From positions 1,364,001 through 1,428,000 of the forward strand of contig NZ_NKYF01000001.1 of assembly GCF_002262885.1 (NCBI RefSeq): a stretch of 64,000 nucleotides of DNA, given 5' to 3'. The notes below the pieces were generated by a model that worked only from the letters and a program-made list of their open reading frames with translations, ran no database searches and had not been told where the DNA came from. Below, one piece after another: positions 25,316-35,411 of this stretch (position 1 is its first letter; each line of letters starts with the position of its first letter). The translations under genes and the position numbers were made by a program. The DNA comes from Pseudonocardia sp. MH-G8 (lineage in GTDB: Bacteria; Actinomycetota; Actinomycetes; Mycobacteriales; Pseudonocardiaceae).

Positions 25316-26193
25316 GCGGACAGCCGCTCGGCGAGCGCGACGGCGTCGAACGGTGCGCGCACCTTCGCGTCGTTGTCGAAGTAGACGAACACGTCACGCC
25401 CCGATGCCGCACGGGGCGCGGCGGGCGCCACCGTGAACTCCCCGGTGGGCGCCTCCCCCGCCCGCCAGGCCCGCACCTTCACCGCCCACGCGTCGAGCGC
25501 GTCGGGGGTGTAGCCGCTGGTGTAGAGCTCGGTGTCGCCGTGCAGCCGGACGTAGACGAAATCGGAGGTGACGTCCTCGAGGTGCGGCCAGGTGCCCGCC
25601 GTGTCCGCCACCACCAGCGCGACGTCCCGCGCCCGCAGCAGCTCCACGAGCTCCGGGCGGCAGAACGAGGGGTGGCGCACCTCGAGCGCGTGGCGCAGCG
25701 GGCGGTCCTCGTCGATCTCCAGGTGGGCCCGGCCGTCGAGGCGCTCGTCGTGGCCGGCGGCGAGCGCCGCGGCCGCCCGGGTGCTGCGTGGGAGCATGGC
25801 CAGGAAGGCGTCGAGGCGTGCCGGGTCGAAGCGCATCCTCGGCGGGAGCTGCCACAGCACCGGTCCGAGCGCGGGGCCCAGCGCCAGCACCCCGGACGCG
25901 AAGAAGTTGGCCAAGGGCGTCGCCACGTCGCGCAGCTGCTTGAGGTGGGTGATGAACCGCCCGCCCTTGACGGCGAACACGAACCCCTCGGGCGCCTGCT
26001 CCACCCATGCCCGGTAGCTCTCCGGCCGCTGCAAGGAGTAGAACGAGCCGTTGATCTCGATGCTGCTCACGCACCGGGACAGGTGCTCCAGCTCGCGGCG
26101 CTGGGGCAGCCCGGCCGGGTAGAACGTGCCGCGCCAGGGCGGGTAGCGCCACCCCGACGTCCCCACCCACGCCCGCGCCTCCACCGGTGCCAC
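25312..26193 (-). CDS. DUF72 family protein (YecE-like TIM barrel)
   Basis: 293 residues from GTG 26193. Diagnostic blocks: VGTSGWRYPPWRGTFYPAGL at the N-terminus, EINGSFYSLQRPESYRAWVE, FVFAVKGGRFITHLKQLRDV, LEVRHPSFCRPELVELLRAR and FVYVRLHGDTELYTSGYTP, all typical of DUF72. Biochemical function unknown. First gene of a two-gene operon with the CinA-like protein. The 198-nt divergent gap to the SDR gene holds an 11-bp inverted repeat GCAGGACGGCG (26224-26234 with 26283-26293) and no gene. Confidence 0.85.
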   Translation of the reverse strand: MAPVEARAWVGTSGWRYPPWRGTFYPAGLPQRRELEHLSRCVSSIEINGSFYSLQRPESYRAWVEQAPEGFVFAVKGGRFITHLKQLRDVATPLANFFASGVLALGPALGPVLWQLPPRMRFDPARLDAFLAMLPRSTRAAAALAAGHDERLDGRAHLEIDEDRPLRHALEVRHPSFCRPELVELLRARDVALVVADTAGTWPHLEDVTSDFVYVRLHGDTELYTSGYTPDALDAWAVKVRAWRAGEAPTGEFTVAPAAPRAASGRDVFVYFDNDAKVRAPFDAVALAERLSA

Positions 26194-26391
26194 TGCGCGA
26201 GCATCGCACCGCTCGCGGGCCGGCGCCGTCCTGCGGAGGAGGCGCGCAGGGAGCGAGGGACGAGCGACCGAGCACCGGAGGAGCAGGACGGCGCCTGAAA
26301 GGCCCGCGAGCCGCCGAAGCGAAGCGAAGGCAATCAGACACCGCTCGCGCCTGGAAGGCCCGCGCGCCATCACATCAGGCAGGATGGCCTC

Positions 26392-27072
26392 GTGGACGCA
26401 GTGATCGTGACGGGCGCCGCGGGCGCTCTCGGGCACGCGGTGGTCGCGGAGTTCCGCGCCGCCGGCCGGCCGGTGGTGGCGCTGGGCCGGCCCGGGGAGC
26501 GGCTGGACGCGCTCGCCGCGCAGGAGGGGGTGCACGCCGTGGCCGTGGACCTCACCTCCCGCGCGTCGGTGCACGCGGCGTTCGCCGAGATCGACGTGCT
26601 GCCCGTGACACCGGACGCGCTGGTGGGGCTGGCCGGCGGGTTCACGCCGGGCTCGCTCGCCGAGGTCGACGAGGACCAGCTCGACACCCTCTGGCGCGCC
26701 AACTTCAGCTCCGCGCTGTGGACGGCGCAGGCCGCGGCGCCCCGGCTCGCGGCCCGCGGCGGCGGCGCGATCGTCACGGTCGGGGCGCGCACCGCCGTGG
26801 GTGGCGGCGCCCCGGTCGCCCACGCCACCAGCAAGGCTGCGGTCGTCCGGCTCACCACGCTGCTGGCCGAGGAGCTGCGCGGCGACCGCATCCGCGTCAA
26901 CGCCGTGCTGCCCTCCACGATCGACACGCCCGCGAACCGCAGCTGGATGCCGCCCGGGCTGGCGGAGCGCGCCGTGGCCCCCGAGGCGATCGCGAAGGTG
27001 ATCGCGTTCCTCTGCGGGCCCGATGCCGCGCCGATCAGCGGTGCCGTGATCCCGGTGTACGGCGATGCCTGA
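26392..27072 (+). CDS. Short-chain dehydrogenase/reductase-like protein with lost active site
   Basis: 226 residues from GTG 26392. The nucleotide loop TGAAGALG is kept, and the overall SDR length and order hold. However, the usual NNAG motif reads VGLAGGF, the catalytic serine region reads TVGARTA, and the catalytic YxxxK reads HATSK, so the tyrosine is His and the serine is absent. It is therefore unlikely to be an ordinary oxidoreductase and may be a nucleotide-binding scaffold or regulator. It overlaps the next gene, a serine hydrolase, by 8 nt. Confidence 0.7.
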   Translation: MDAVIVTGAAGALGHAVVAEFRAAGRPVVALGRPGERLDALAAQEGVHAVAVDLTSRASVHAAFAEIDVLPVTPDALVGLAGGFTPGSLAEVDEDQLDTLWRANFSSALWTAQAAAPRLAARGGGAIVTVGARTAVGGGAPVAHATSKAAVVRLTTLLAEELRGDRIRVNAVLPSTIDTPANRSWMPPGLAERAVAPEAIAKVIAFLCGPDAAPISGAVIPVYGDA

Positions 27073-27883
27073 GCTCCGGACCGCCGTGGGTGCGGTGCTC
27101 GACTGGCCGGTGGGTCACGCGGCGGCCGCGGTCGTCGGGCCGGAGGGTGTGCGCGCCACCGCGGGCGAGACCGACCGCGTGTTCGCACTGGCCTCGGTGA
27201 CCAAGCCGCTCGCCGCGTACGCGGTGCTCGTGGCGGTGGAGGAGGGCGCCGTCGAGTGGGACACCCCCGCCGGTCCCGAGGGCTCCACCGTCCGCCACCT
27301 CGCCGCGCACTGCTCGGGCCTGTCGTTCTCCGACGGGGCCGTGCAGGCCGCGCCGGGAACCCGGCGGATCTACTCCAACGTCGGGTTCGAGGTGCTCGGC
27401 GAGACGGTCGCCGACGCCGCCGGCATGCCCTTCGCCCACTACCTGCACGAGGCGGTGCTCGCCCCGCTCGGCATGACCGACACCACCCTGGAGGGCTCCC
27501 CCGCCGCGGACGGCGTCTCCACCGTGGCCGACCTCGCGCGGTTCGCCACCGAGCTGCAGGCGCCCACCCTCGTGCACCCCGACACGCTCACCGAGGCCAC
27601 CACCGTGGCCTTCCCCGGCCTGGACGGGATCCTGCCCGGTTACGGGCGGCAGCGCCCGAACGACTGGGGCCTGGGCTTCGAGATCCGCAACGGCAAGAGC
27701 CCGCACTGGACGGGCGGAGGCAGCTCGCCGCGCACCTTCGGCCACTTCGGCCAGTCCGGGACGTTCCTCTGGGTCGATCCCGACGCCGGAGCAGCGTGCG
27801 TGGTACTCACAGACCGAGACTTCGCCCCCTGGGCGGTGGAGACCTGGCCGGGGTACACGGACGGCGTGCTGGCCGCGCTCTGA
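27065..27883 (+). CDS. Serine beta-lactamase-like hydrolase (class C family)
   Basis: 272 residues, shorter than AmpC and lacking a signal peptide, so cytoplasmic. SxxK is in FALASVTKPLAAYAV (about 43), the YSN triad in RRIYSNVGFE (about 102), and HFGQSG near residue 223 stands for KTG. This is the Beta-lactamase/esterase family (PF00144); members are esterases, peptidases or transesterases. Start overlaps the SDR-like gene, so they are co-translated. A hairpin follows the stop. Confidence 0.82.
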   Translation: MPELRTAVGAVLDWPVGHAAAAVVGPEGVRATAGETDRVFALASVTKPLAAYAVLVAVEEGAVEWDTPAGPEGSTVRHLAAHCSGLSFSDGAVQAAPGTRRIYSNVGFEVLGETVADAAGMPFAHYLHEAVLAPLGMTDTTLEGSPAADGVSTVADLARFATELQAPTLVHPDTLTEATTVAFPGLDGILPGYGRQRPNDWGLGFEIRNGKSPHWTGGGSSPRTFGHFGQSGTFLWVDPDAGAACVVLTDRDFAPWAVETWPGYTDGVLAAL

Positions 27884-27897
27884 CCCCCCGCCAGGTG

Positions 27898-27946
27898 TAC
27901 GAACGGCACTTCCGTACCGCTCTATCGGACGAGGGTGCCGCTCGTA
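27898..27946 (+). terminator. Hairpin sharing sequence with the prpE terminator
   Basis: TACGAACGGCACTTCCGT (27898-27915) pairs imperfectly with 27926-27946, 14 nt after the serine hydrolase stop. The CGAACGGCACTT word is the same as in the hairpin at 20746-20794. Confidence 0.55.
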
Positions 27947-27989
27947 CGAGCTGGTCGTGCGCGCGCGGCGCGCGGCTTCCGGAGGGTCT

Positions 27990-28305
27990 TGATCGCCCTG
28001 CGCGGGTGCAGAACCGCAACCGTGCGGGCGTGGGACCGCGGACGGCGATCATGCCCGCCTCGTTATTGATCGCGGGCCCGACGGATCGTTGATCGTTGCG
28101 AGATCCACGGATGCGCCCCGGCGAGGGCGTTCCGCTCGATCTCACAGATGGATCGATCGTTCCGAGATCCAGCTGTTCGCCCTGCCGAGGGCGATGCGAT
28201 GGATGTCGGAAGGATCTTGCTCCTGCGGTCGGCGGTGACGCCATGATCGCTGTCTGCGGTGGCAGAACCGCACCGGTGCGGCTGTGTGACCGCAGCCGGC
28301 GATCA
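27990..28305. repeat. Clustered palindromic repeats Q1-P-Q2
   Basis: Two 62-bp imperfect palindromes, Q1 at 27990-28051 and Q2 at 28244-28305, each begin TGATCGC and end GGCGATCA and share GCAGAACCGCA at the same place. Between them (28091-28215) is a diverged copy of the P repeat found at 49930-50048 and 50968-51095, marked by GATCGTT, CGAGATCCA and paired GCGCCC/GAGGGCG. No gene is supported in 27884-28317. Confidence 0.65.
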
Positions 28306-28317
28306 CGCCGCGCCGGG

Positions 28318-28599
28318 TCAGCGGTCGCGCCGGTCCGGTCCTTCGTCGGGGGCCGCGGTGAGGTACGGCTGCGCACGCCGGTGTGCCGTGCTCTGCGGAA
28401 TACCGGTCACGCGGGCGATGGCCGGCCACGACAGTTCGTGCGTGTCGTGCAGGGCGGCGAGCAGGCGACCGGACCACTGCAGGGTCTCGTCCCGGGTGGC
28501 CTCGACCCGCTGAGCAGCGGCGATCAGCTCCTCCTGGGAGAGCGCCGACAGGTCGCCGGCGAGCAGGCGCGCCAGGTCTCCCGCGCGTTCGCTGCTCAT
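28318..28599 (-). CDS. Small helix-turn-helix protein
   Basis: 93 residues. The HTH is at about 55-82, HELSWPAIARVTGIPQSTAH RRAQPYL, preceded by a helical region. It looks like the short sigma-like/winged HTH proteins found as orphan regulators. Divergent from a small acidic protein gene with only 43 bp between starts, filled by an 18-bp perfect palindrome, which is a strong sign of autoregulation. A TAGGGT box at 28607-28612 is 7 nt before the ATG (leaderless). Could be one half of a two-gene module. Confidence 0.7.
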   Translation of the reverse strand: MSSERAGDLARLLAGDLSALSQEELIAAAQRVEATRDETLQWSGRLLAALHDTHELSWPAIARVTGIPQSTAHRRAQPYLTAAPDEGPDRRDR

Positions 28600-28622
28600 C
28601 AGGCGGACCCTAGATTGACATC

Positions 28623-28640
28623 CTTCCCATTAATGGGAAG
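28623..28640. promoter_or_regulatory. 18-bp perfect palindrome, operator of the divergent pair
   Basis: CTTCCCATTAATGGGAAG lies between the two start codons. On the plus strand TTGACA (28615-28620) is followed by a 17-bp spacer that ends within the palindrome, so a bound protein would block transcription of the small protein gene and probably of the HTH gene. Confidence 0.65.
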
Positions 28641-28642
28641 AT

Positions 28643-28933
28643 GTGACCGTGGTGACCACCAGCACTGTGGCCGGCAACGTCGTCTACTCCGTGCACTCCG
28701 CCCGACCGGGCGAGGCCGGGGCCGTCGAGATCGTGTTCACCGGCGAGGAGGAGGCCCGCGCCTACGCGCGGGACCGTTCCACCGACTGGCGCGTGACCTC
28801 CGTCAGCGTCACCCGCTTCACGGTCGGCGAGCTGGGATCGCGCCAACCCGTCGGCTGGTACGTCGACGGCGTGGGACGACGGCAGCAGTGGAACCGCCAG
28901 CTCTACCCGACCGACGGGACCGGCAGGGGGTGA
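28643..28933 (+). CDS. Small hypothetical protein divergent from HTH gene
   Basis: Up to 96 residues; GTG starts at 28643, 28649 and 28652 are all in frame, and the TTGACA promoter position favours one of the later two. Sequence: VYSVHSARPGEAGAVEIVFT then GEEEARAYARDRSTDWRVTS, and a C-terminal QPVGWYVDGVGRRQQW. It reads as a small alpha/beta protein; no family recognised. Shares a 43-bp regulatory region with the HTH gene, hence probably its regulated partner. Confidence 0.6.
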   Translation: MTVVTTSTVAGNVVYSVHSARPGEAGAVEIVFTGEEEARAYARDRSTDWRVTSVSVTRFTVGELGSRQPVGWYVDGVGRRQQWNRQLYPTDGTGRG

Positions 28934-29502
28934 GCCGGTGCCCGTCGGGCGGCATGATGCGAGTGCCCTCCCCTGGGCGTCACGGGTCCGTCCAGATCCG
29001 TTCACCCACCCGGGAATCATCCGCGGGGCTCGCCCGTTGTACCGGCTGTCCGGACCGGGCGACCTGTGTCCCCGGGTCTCAATTTGAAGAGCCTTCACGG
29101 AATACCGTTCGGCTGGAGCCGTGTTGTGCCACTCGCCGCGAGGCGACCAGCGCCTGGTCCGGACACCACCGCCCGCGTCGGGAACAGATCCCGGCTCCGG
29201 GAGGTTGCAGGAGGCGTCCGCGCCGGGCGATCCGTGTCCCCGGGTCCCACCCTTTCGCCGCCCCACGGGGCGTGCCACGCGCCGAGAGGCGACCGGCGCC
29301 CGGTGCGGACGCCTTCCTCCGACCCACCACCGACTTGCCGCGTCCGGCGTTCCCGCTGCCGACGACGCGGCTGCCGGGCGGCGCTGCCCCCGACAGCGCC
29401 GCCCCCCTACACCTGGCTTATCCCCGCTGAACTGGGAATTCTCGACGGGGGAGGCACGTTGTACCGGGGGAGCGACACCGACGAGCGAGGACGGCGAGCA
29501 GC
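28934..29502. other. Gap with two diverged copies of a ~100-bp sequence
   Basis: No gene supported. Copies at 29055-29168 and 29223-29310 share CCGGGCGA, TGTGTCCCCGGGTC-like (copy 2 CCGTGTCCCCGGGTC), then GCCAC, CGCCG, GAGGCGACC, GCGCC and CGGAC in the same order. This could be an old duplication or a repeated structured element. Confidence 0.4.
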
Positions 29503-29763
29503 ATGAAGGGCGACCGCGTAGAGATCGTGATCGACGCCGGGAGCGGCACCACGCGCACCTACGACATCCGGGCCACGCGGGCCGGCCGCAAGGTCGGCAT
29601 CACGCAGTCGCGCGGCGTCGTCGAGGTGAGTGAGACCACGCGCGGCGGCAGCACGATCCGCACGGCTCGCTTCCTCAGCAACCGGGTACTGGCGCTCGTG
29701 GAGCACCCGGCGAGCGACAATCCGGTCGCGGACGAGATCCTCCCCGCCCTACGCTCCGTCTGA
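29503..29763 (+). CDS. Small hypothetical protein
   Basis: 86 residues, predicted mostly beta: VEIVIDAGSGTTRTYDIRAT, KVGITQSRGVVEVSETTRGG, then an alpha segment FLSNRVLALVEHPASDNPVA. No recognised family. Codon use is that of the neighbouring genes and GAGGAC precedes the ATG, so it is likely real. It lies 30 nt upstream of hrpA and may be cotranscribed with it. Confidence 0.6.
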   Translation: MKGDRVEIVIDAGSGTTRTYDIRATRAGRKVGITQSRGVVEVSETTRGGSTIRTARFLSNRVLALVEHPASDNPVADEILPALRSV

Positions 29764-29793
29764 CACTCCGACCCCAGGCAGACTCCTCCCCCG

Positions 29794-32700
29794 ATGTCCT
29801 CTCCCGCGGCCCGAGCCGCTGACGCGCGCCCCCCGCAGGCCGACCCGTCTCCGCACGCCGTCCCCTCCCGCGACGGCGACGCGAGCAGCGAGGTCGGCCG
29901 CGACGGCGACCGGCCGGGCCGCGGGAGCGCCGGTGAGGGGCGGCCGGGGCGCCGCAGGCCCCGTCGGCGCGGTGGCCGGCGCCGGGATGCCCCCGACGAG
30001 CCGCCCGTGCCCGCCGACGCCCCACCGGTCCTCGACGCCGAGCTCGACGCGCTCGCCGAGCGGATCCCCGCGCTCTCCCTGCTGGACGCGCACCGCCTCG
30101 GCCGCCGCCTCGACACCGCGCGCCGCACCCGCGACGCGCACGCGCGCTCCCGGGCGGCCGCAGGCATCGCCGCGGCGGTCGACACCTCGGAGCAGCGGAT
30201 CGCCGCCCGGCGCGCCGCGGTGCCCAGCGTCGGATATCCGGAGGCGCTGCCGGTCAGCGCGCGGCGCGACGACATCGCCGCGGCCATCCGCGACCACCAG
30301 GTCGTGATCGTCGCCGGCGAGACCGGTTCCGGGAAGACCACGCAGATCCCGAAGATCTGCCTCGAGCTCGGGCGCGGCGTCAGCGGCCTGATCGGCCACA
30401 CGCAGCCGCGCCGGCTGGCCGCGCGCACCGTGGCGTCGCGCATCGCGGAGGAGCTGGGCACCGAGCTGGGCGGCGCGGTCGGCTGGAAGGTGCGGTTCAC
30501 CGACCACGTCGGCGACAACACGCTGGTCAAGCTGATGACCGACGGCATCCTGCTCGCCGAGCTGTCCGGCGACAAGATGCTGCGCCAGTACGACACCCTG
30601 ATCATCGACGAGGCCCACGAGCGCAGCCTCAACATCGACTTCATCCTGGGCTACCTCACGCAGCTGCTGCCGCGCCGCCCCGACCTCAAGGTGATCATCA
30701 CCTCGGCCACGATCGACGTCGAGCGCTTCGCGAAGCACTTCGACGCCCCCGTCGTCGAGGTGTCCGGGCGCAGCTACCCCGTCGAGATCCGCTACCGGCC
30801 CGTGGTCGACCTGGACGACCCCGACCACGACCCGGACCGCGACCAGCTCGACGCCATCGGTGACGCCGTGGCCGAGCTGCAGCGCGAGGGTGACGGCGAC
30901 ATCCTCGTGTTCCTGCCCGGCGAGCGCGAGATCCGCGACACCGCCGACGCGCTCACCACGCGCGGCCTTCGCAACACCGAGATCCTGCCGCTGTTCGCGC
31001 GGCTGTCCACGGCCGAGCAGCAGCGCGTGTTCGCGCCGCACCCGGGCCGTCGGGTCGTGCTCGCCACGAACGTCGCCGAGACCTCCCTGACCGTGCCGGG
31101 CGTGCGCTACGTCGTCGACACCGGCACCGCCCGCATCTCGCGCTACTCGCGCCGACTGAAGGTGCAGCGGCTGCCGATCGAGAAGATCTCGCAGGCCAGC
31201 GCCAACCAGCGCGCCGGACGCTGCGGCCGCGTGGCCGACGGCATCGCCATCCGCCTCTACAGCGAGGACGACTTCGACGCGCGCCCGGAGTTCACCGACC
31301 CGGAGATCCTGCGCACCAACCTCGCGTCGGTCATCCTGCAGATGATCTCCCTCGACCTCGGCGAGCTCACCGAGTTCCCGTTCGTCGAGCGGCCGGACGC
31401 CCGCGCCGTCGGCGACGGGCTCGCGCTCCTGCAGGAGCTCGGCGCGCTCGAGGGCCGCACGCTGACGGCCGTGGGCCGCGCGCTCGCCGCGCTGCCGGTG
31501 GACCCCCGCCTGGGACGCATGCTCGTGGAGGCCGACCGCAACGGCTGCCTGCGCGAGGTACTCGTCATCGCCGCGGCGCTGTCCGTGCAGGACCCGCGCG
31601 AGCGTCCGCAGGAGCAGCGCCAGGCCGCCGACGAGAAGCACGCCCGCTTCGCCGGGGAGTGGGCCGTCGGCGAATCGACGCTCGACGCCGCCGGCTCGGA
31701 CTTCCTCGCGTTCCTCAACCTCTGGCGCTACGTGGCCGAGCGCCGCCAGGAGCTGTCGGGCAACCGGTTCCGCCGCATGCTGCGCGAGGAGTTCCTGCAC
31801 TACCTGCGCATCCGCGAGTGGCAGGACCTGCACTCCCAGCTGCGCTCGGCCGCGCGCAACGCGGGCCTCACCCTCAACGACGCCGAGCCGGACTCCGACC
31901 GCATCCACATGGCCGTGTTGTCCGGTCTGCTCTCGCAGATCGGCCTGCGTGACGACGGCGAGGACAAGAGCAGCGGCAAGGACAAGGGCGGCGGGAAGGA
32001 CAGGAAGGGCGATCGCCGCGGCGCGGGCCGGGAGTTCCTCGGCGCCCGCGGCGCCCGGTTCATGATCTTCCCTGGCTCGCCACTGGCGAAGAAGCCGCCG
32101 CGCTGGGTGATGGCCGCCGAGCTGGTGGAGACCTCCCGGCTGTTCGCCCGCACCGTCGCCCGGATCCAGCCGGAGTGGATCGAGCCGCTGGCCGGGCACC
32201 TGGTGAAGCGCACGTACTCGGAGCCGCACTGGTCGCGCAAGCGCGCGGCGAGCGTCGCCACCGAGCGCGTCACGCTGCACGGTGTCCCGATCGTCGTGGG
32301 CCGCACCGTCGACTACGGGCGGATCGACCCCGAGACCTCGCGCGAGCTGTTCATCCGCCACGCGCTGGTGGAGGGCGACTGGGACACCCGGCACCGCTTC
32401 TTCCACGCCAACCGGGAGTTGCTCGAGGACGTCGAGGAGCTCGAGCACCGGGCCCGGCGCCGCGACCTGGTCGTGGACGAGGACACGCTCGTCGCGTTCT
32501 ACGAGGAGCACGTCCCCGCGCACGTCGTGTCCGGGCGGCACTTCGACTCGTGGTGGAAGAAGACCTCGCAGCGACAGCCCGAGCTGCTCGACTTCACCGA
32601 GGAGATGGTGCGCACCGCGCAGGCCGCGGGCGTGGACCGGGGCGCCTACCCCGACCACGTCGAGGCCGGCGGGTTGACGCTGCCGCTGTCGTACGCGTTC

Positions 32701-34002
32701 GAGCCCGGCGCGAACACCGACGGCGTCACCGTGGACGTGCCGGTGGCGGCGCTGCACCAGATCGACCCCACCCCGTTCACCTGGCAGGTGCCGGGGCTGC
32801 GCGAGGAGCTGGTCACGGCGCTCATCCGCACCCTGCCCAAGCAGCTGCGCCGGCTGTACTCCCCCGCTCCCGACCACGCCCGCGCCGTGCTCGCGCGGCT
32901 GAGCGCCGGGGACGAACCCCTGCTCGACGGCCTGGAGCGCGAGCTCGGCCGGATGCGCGGCATCGACATCCCGCGCGAGGCCTGGGAGCTCGACCGGCTC
33001 CCCGAGCACCTCACCGTCACCTTCCGGGTGGTGGACGAGCGCGGCCGGGAGATCGCGGCCGGCACCGATCTGGAGGCCCTGCGCCGCAAGCTCGCGCCGA
33101 AGGTGCGCGAGGAGCTGGCCGCCGCGGGCGTCGACATCGAGAAGACGGGGGCCACCGGCTGGGAGTTCGGCACGCTGCCGCCCCAGCGCCCGATCCGGCG
33201 CGGCACCCACACGGTCACCGGCTATCCCGGCCTCGTCGACCGTGGCGCGAGCGTGGACGTGCGGGTCTTCCCCACCGCGGTCGAGCGCGACCCGGCCCAC
33301 CACCGCGGGGTCCGGCGGCTCCTGCTGCTGGCCACGCCGTCGCCGGTCCGGCAGGTGCAGCGCGACCTGGACAACGCCACGAAGCTCGCGCTGTCACGCA
33401 ACCCGCACGGGTCGGTGGCCGCCCTGCTCGACGACTGCGTCACGGCCGCCGCCGACCACCTGATCACGGCCGCGGGCGGTCCGGCCTGGGACGAGCGGTC
33501 GTACGCGCGGCTGCGCAAGATCTTCGCCGAGCGGCTCGCGTCCACCACGCTGCAGGTGCTGCGCGCCGTGCGCGACGCCCTCACCGTGTGGCACCGGGTG
33601 CAGGGGCAGCTGGCCGACCTGCGCGCCCCCGCCCTGGCCGCGGGCGTCGCCGACATCACCGCTCAGGTGGGCGCGCTGGTCGGCCCCGGCTTCGCCACGG
33701 CCGCGGGTGCCGTCCGGCTGGCCGACGTCGGACGCTACCTGCAGGCGGTGGAGCGGCGGATCGAGAAGCTGCGCGTCGACCCCGCACGGGACGCCGAGTG
33801 GACCGCCCAGGTACGCGTGGTGGCCGACGAGTACACCGCCGAGCTGGCAGCGCTCCCGCCGGGCGTCGAAGCGGGCGCGGCGCTGCGGGAGATCCGCTGG
33901 ATGATCGAGGAGCTGCGCGTCGGCCTCTACGCCCACCCGATGCGCACCCGCCGCCCGGTGTCGATCAAGCGGATCCAGAAGGCCATCGACGACCTGCACT
34001 GA
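29794..34002 (+). CDS. hrpA: ATP-dependent RNA helicase HrpA (DEAH box)
   Basis: 1402 residues, normal for HrpA. A disordered Arg/Pro-rich N-terminus (1-80) precedes the DEAH core: GETGSGKTTQIPK (about 174), IIDEAHERSLN (about 271), ITSATID, TNVAETSLTVPG and QRAGRCGRVADG. Then come the helicase-associated HA2/OB domains and a long C-terminal DUF3418 region with the EAGGLTLPLSYAFEPG block. A Lys/Gly/Asp-rich insert (about 720-745) is local low complexity. HrpA remodels mRNA and acts in rescue of stalled ribosomes in bacteria. Stands as the largest gene of the window. Confidence 0.95.
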   Translation: MSSPAARAADARPPQADPSPHAVPSRDGDASSEVGRDGDRPGRGSAGEGRPGRRRPRRRGGRRRDAPDEPPVPADAPPVLDAELDALAERIPALSLLDAHRLGRRLDTARRTRDAHARSRAAAGIAAAVDTSEQRIAARRAAVPSVGYPEALPVSARRDDIAAAIRDHQVVIVAGETGSGKTTQIPKICLELGRGVSGLIGHTQPRRLAARTVASRIAEELGTELGGAVGWKVRFTDHVGDNTLVKLMTDGILLAELSGDKMLRQYDTLIIDEAHERSLNIDFILGYLTQLLPRRPDLKVIITSATIDVERFAKHFDAPVVEVSGRSYPVEIRYRPVVDLDDPDHDPDRDQLDAIGDAVAELQREGDGDILVFLPGEREIRDTADALTTRGLRNTEILPLFARLSTAEQQRVFAPHPGRRVVLATNVAETSLTVPGVRYVVDTGTARISRYSRRLKVQRLPIEKISQASANQRAGRCGRVADGIAIRLYSEDDFDARPEFTDPEILRTNLASVILQMISLDLGELTEFPFVERPDARAVGDGLALLQELGALEGRTLTAVGRALAALPVDPRLGRMLVEADRNGCLREVLVIAAALSVQDPRERPQEQRQAADEKHARFAGEWAVGESTLDAAGSDFLAFLNLWRYVAERRQELSGNRFRRMLREEFLHYLRIREWQDLHSQLRSAARNAGLTLNDAEPDSDRIHMAVLSGLLSQIGLRDDGEDKSSGKDKGGGKDRKGDRRGAGREFLGARGARFMIFPGSPLAKKPPRWVMAAELVETSRLFARTVARIQPEWIEPLAGHLVKRTYSEPHWSRKRAASVATERVTLHGVPIVVGRTVDYGRIDPETSRELFIRHALVEGDWDTRHRFFHANRELLEDVEELEHRARRRDLVVDEDTLVAFYEEHVPAHVVSGRHFDSWWKKTSQRQPELLDFTEEMVRTAQAAGVDRGAYPDHVEAGGLTLPLSYAFEPGANTDGVTVDVPVAALHQIDPTPFTWQVPGLREELVTALIRTLPKQLRRLYSPAPDHARAVLARLSAGDEPLLDGLERELGRMRGIDIPREAWELDRLPEHLTVTFRVVDERGREIAAGTDLEALRRKLAPKVREELAAAGVDIEKTGATGWEFGTLPPQRPIRRGTHTVTGYPGLVDRGASVDVRVFPTAVERDPAHHRGVRRLLLLATPSPVRQVQRDLDNATKLALSRNPHGSVAALLDDCVTAAADHLITAAGGPAWDERSYARLRKIFAERLASTTLQVLRAVRDALTVWHRVQGQLADLRAPALAAGVADITAQVGALVGPGFATAAGAVRLADVGRYLQAVERRIEKLRVDPARDAEWTAQVRVVADEYTAELAALPPGVEAGAALREIRWMIEELRVGLYAHPMRTRRPVSIKRIQKAIDDLH

Positions 34003-34060
34003 TCCGCCGAGGCGATCACGCCTACCAGCGCCCAAGGCCGCGGACTAGGGTCTGGAGATC

Positions 34061-35389
<1,329 letters not shown>

Positions 35390-35411
35390 CCCGCCCTCCG
35401 AGGAGGCAGCC

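Noticed and set aside
27065..27883. True beta-lactamase resistance gene
   Set aside because: No signal peptide and an atypical third motif (HFG); fits the broad serine esterase/peptidase family better.
29749..33303. 1184-residue minus-strand reading frame
   Set aside because: Antisense shadow of hrpA; composition is His/Arg/Val-rich without domains, as usual for reverse frames of GC-rich genes.
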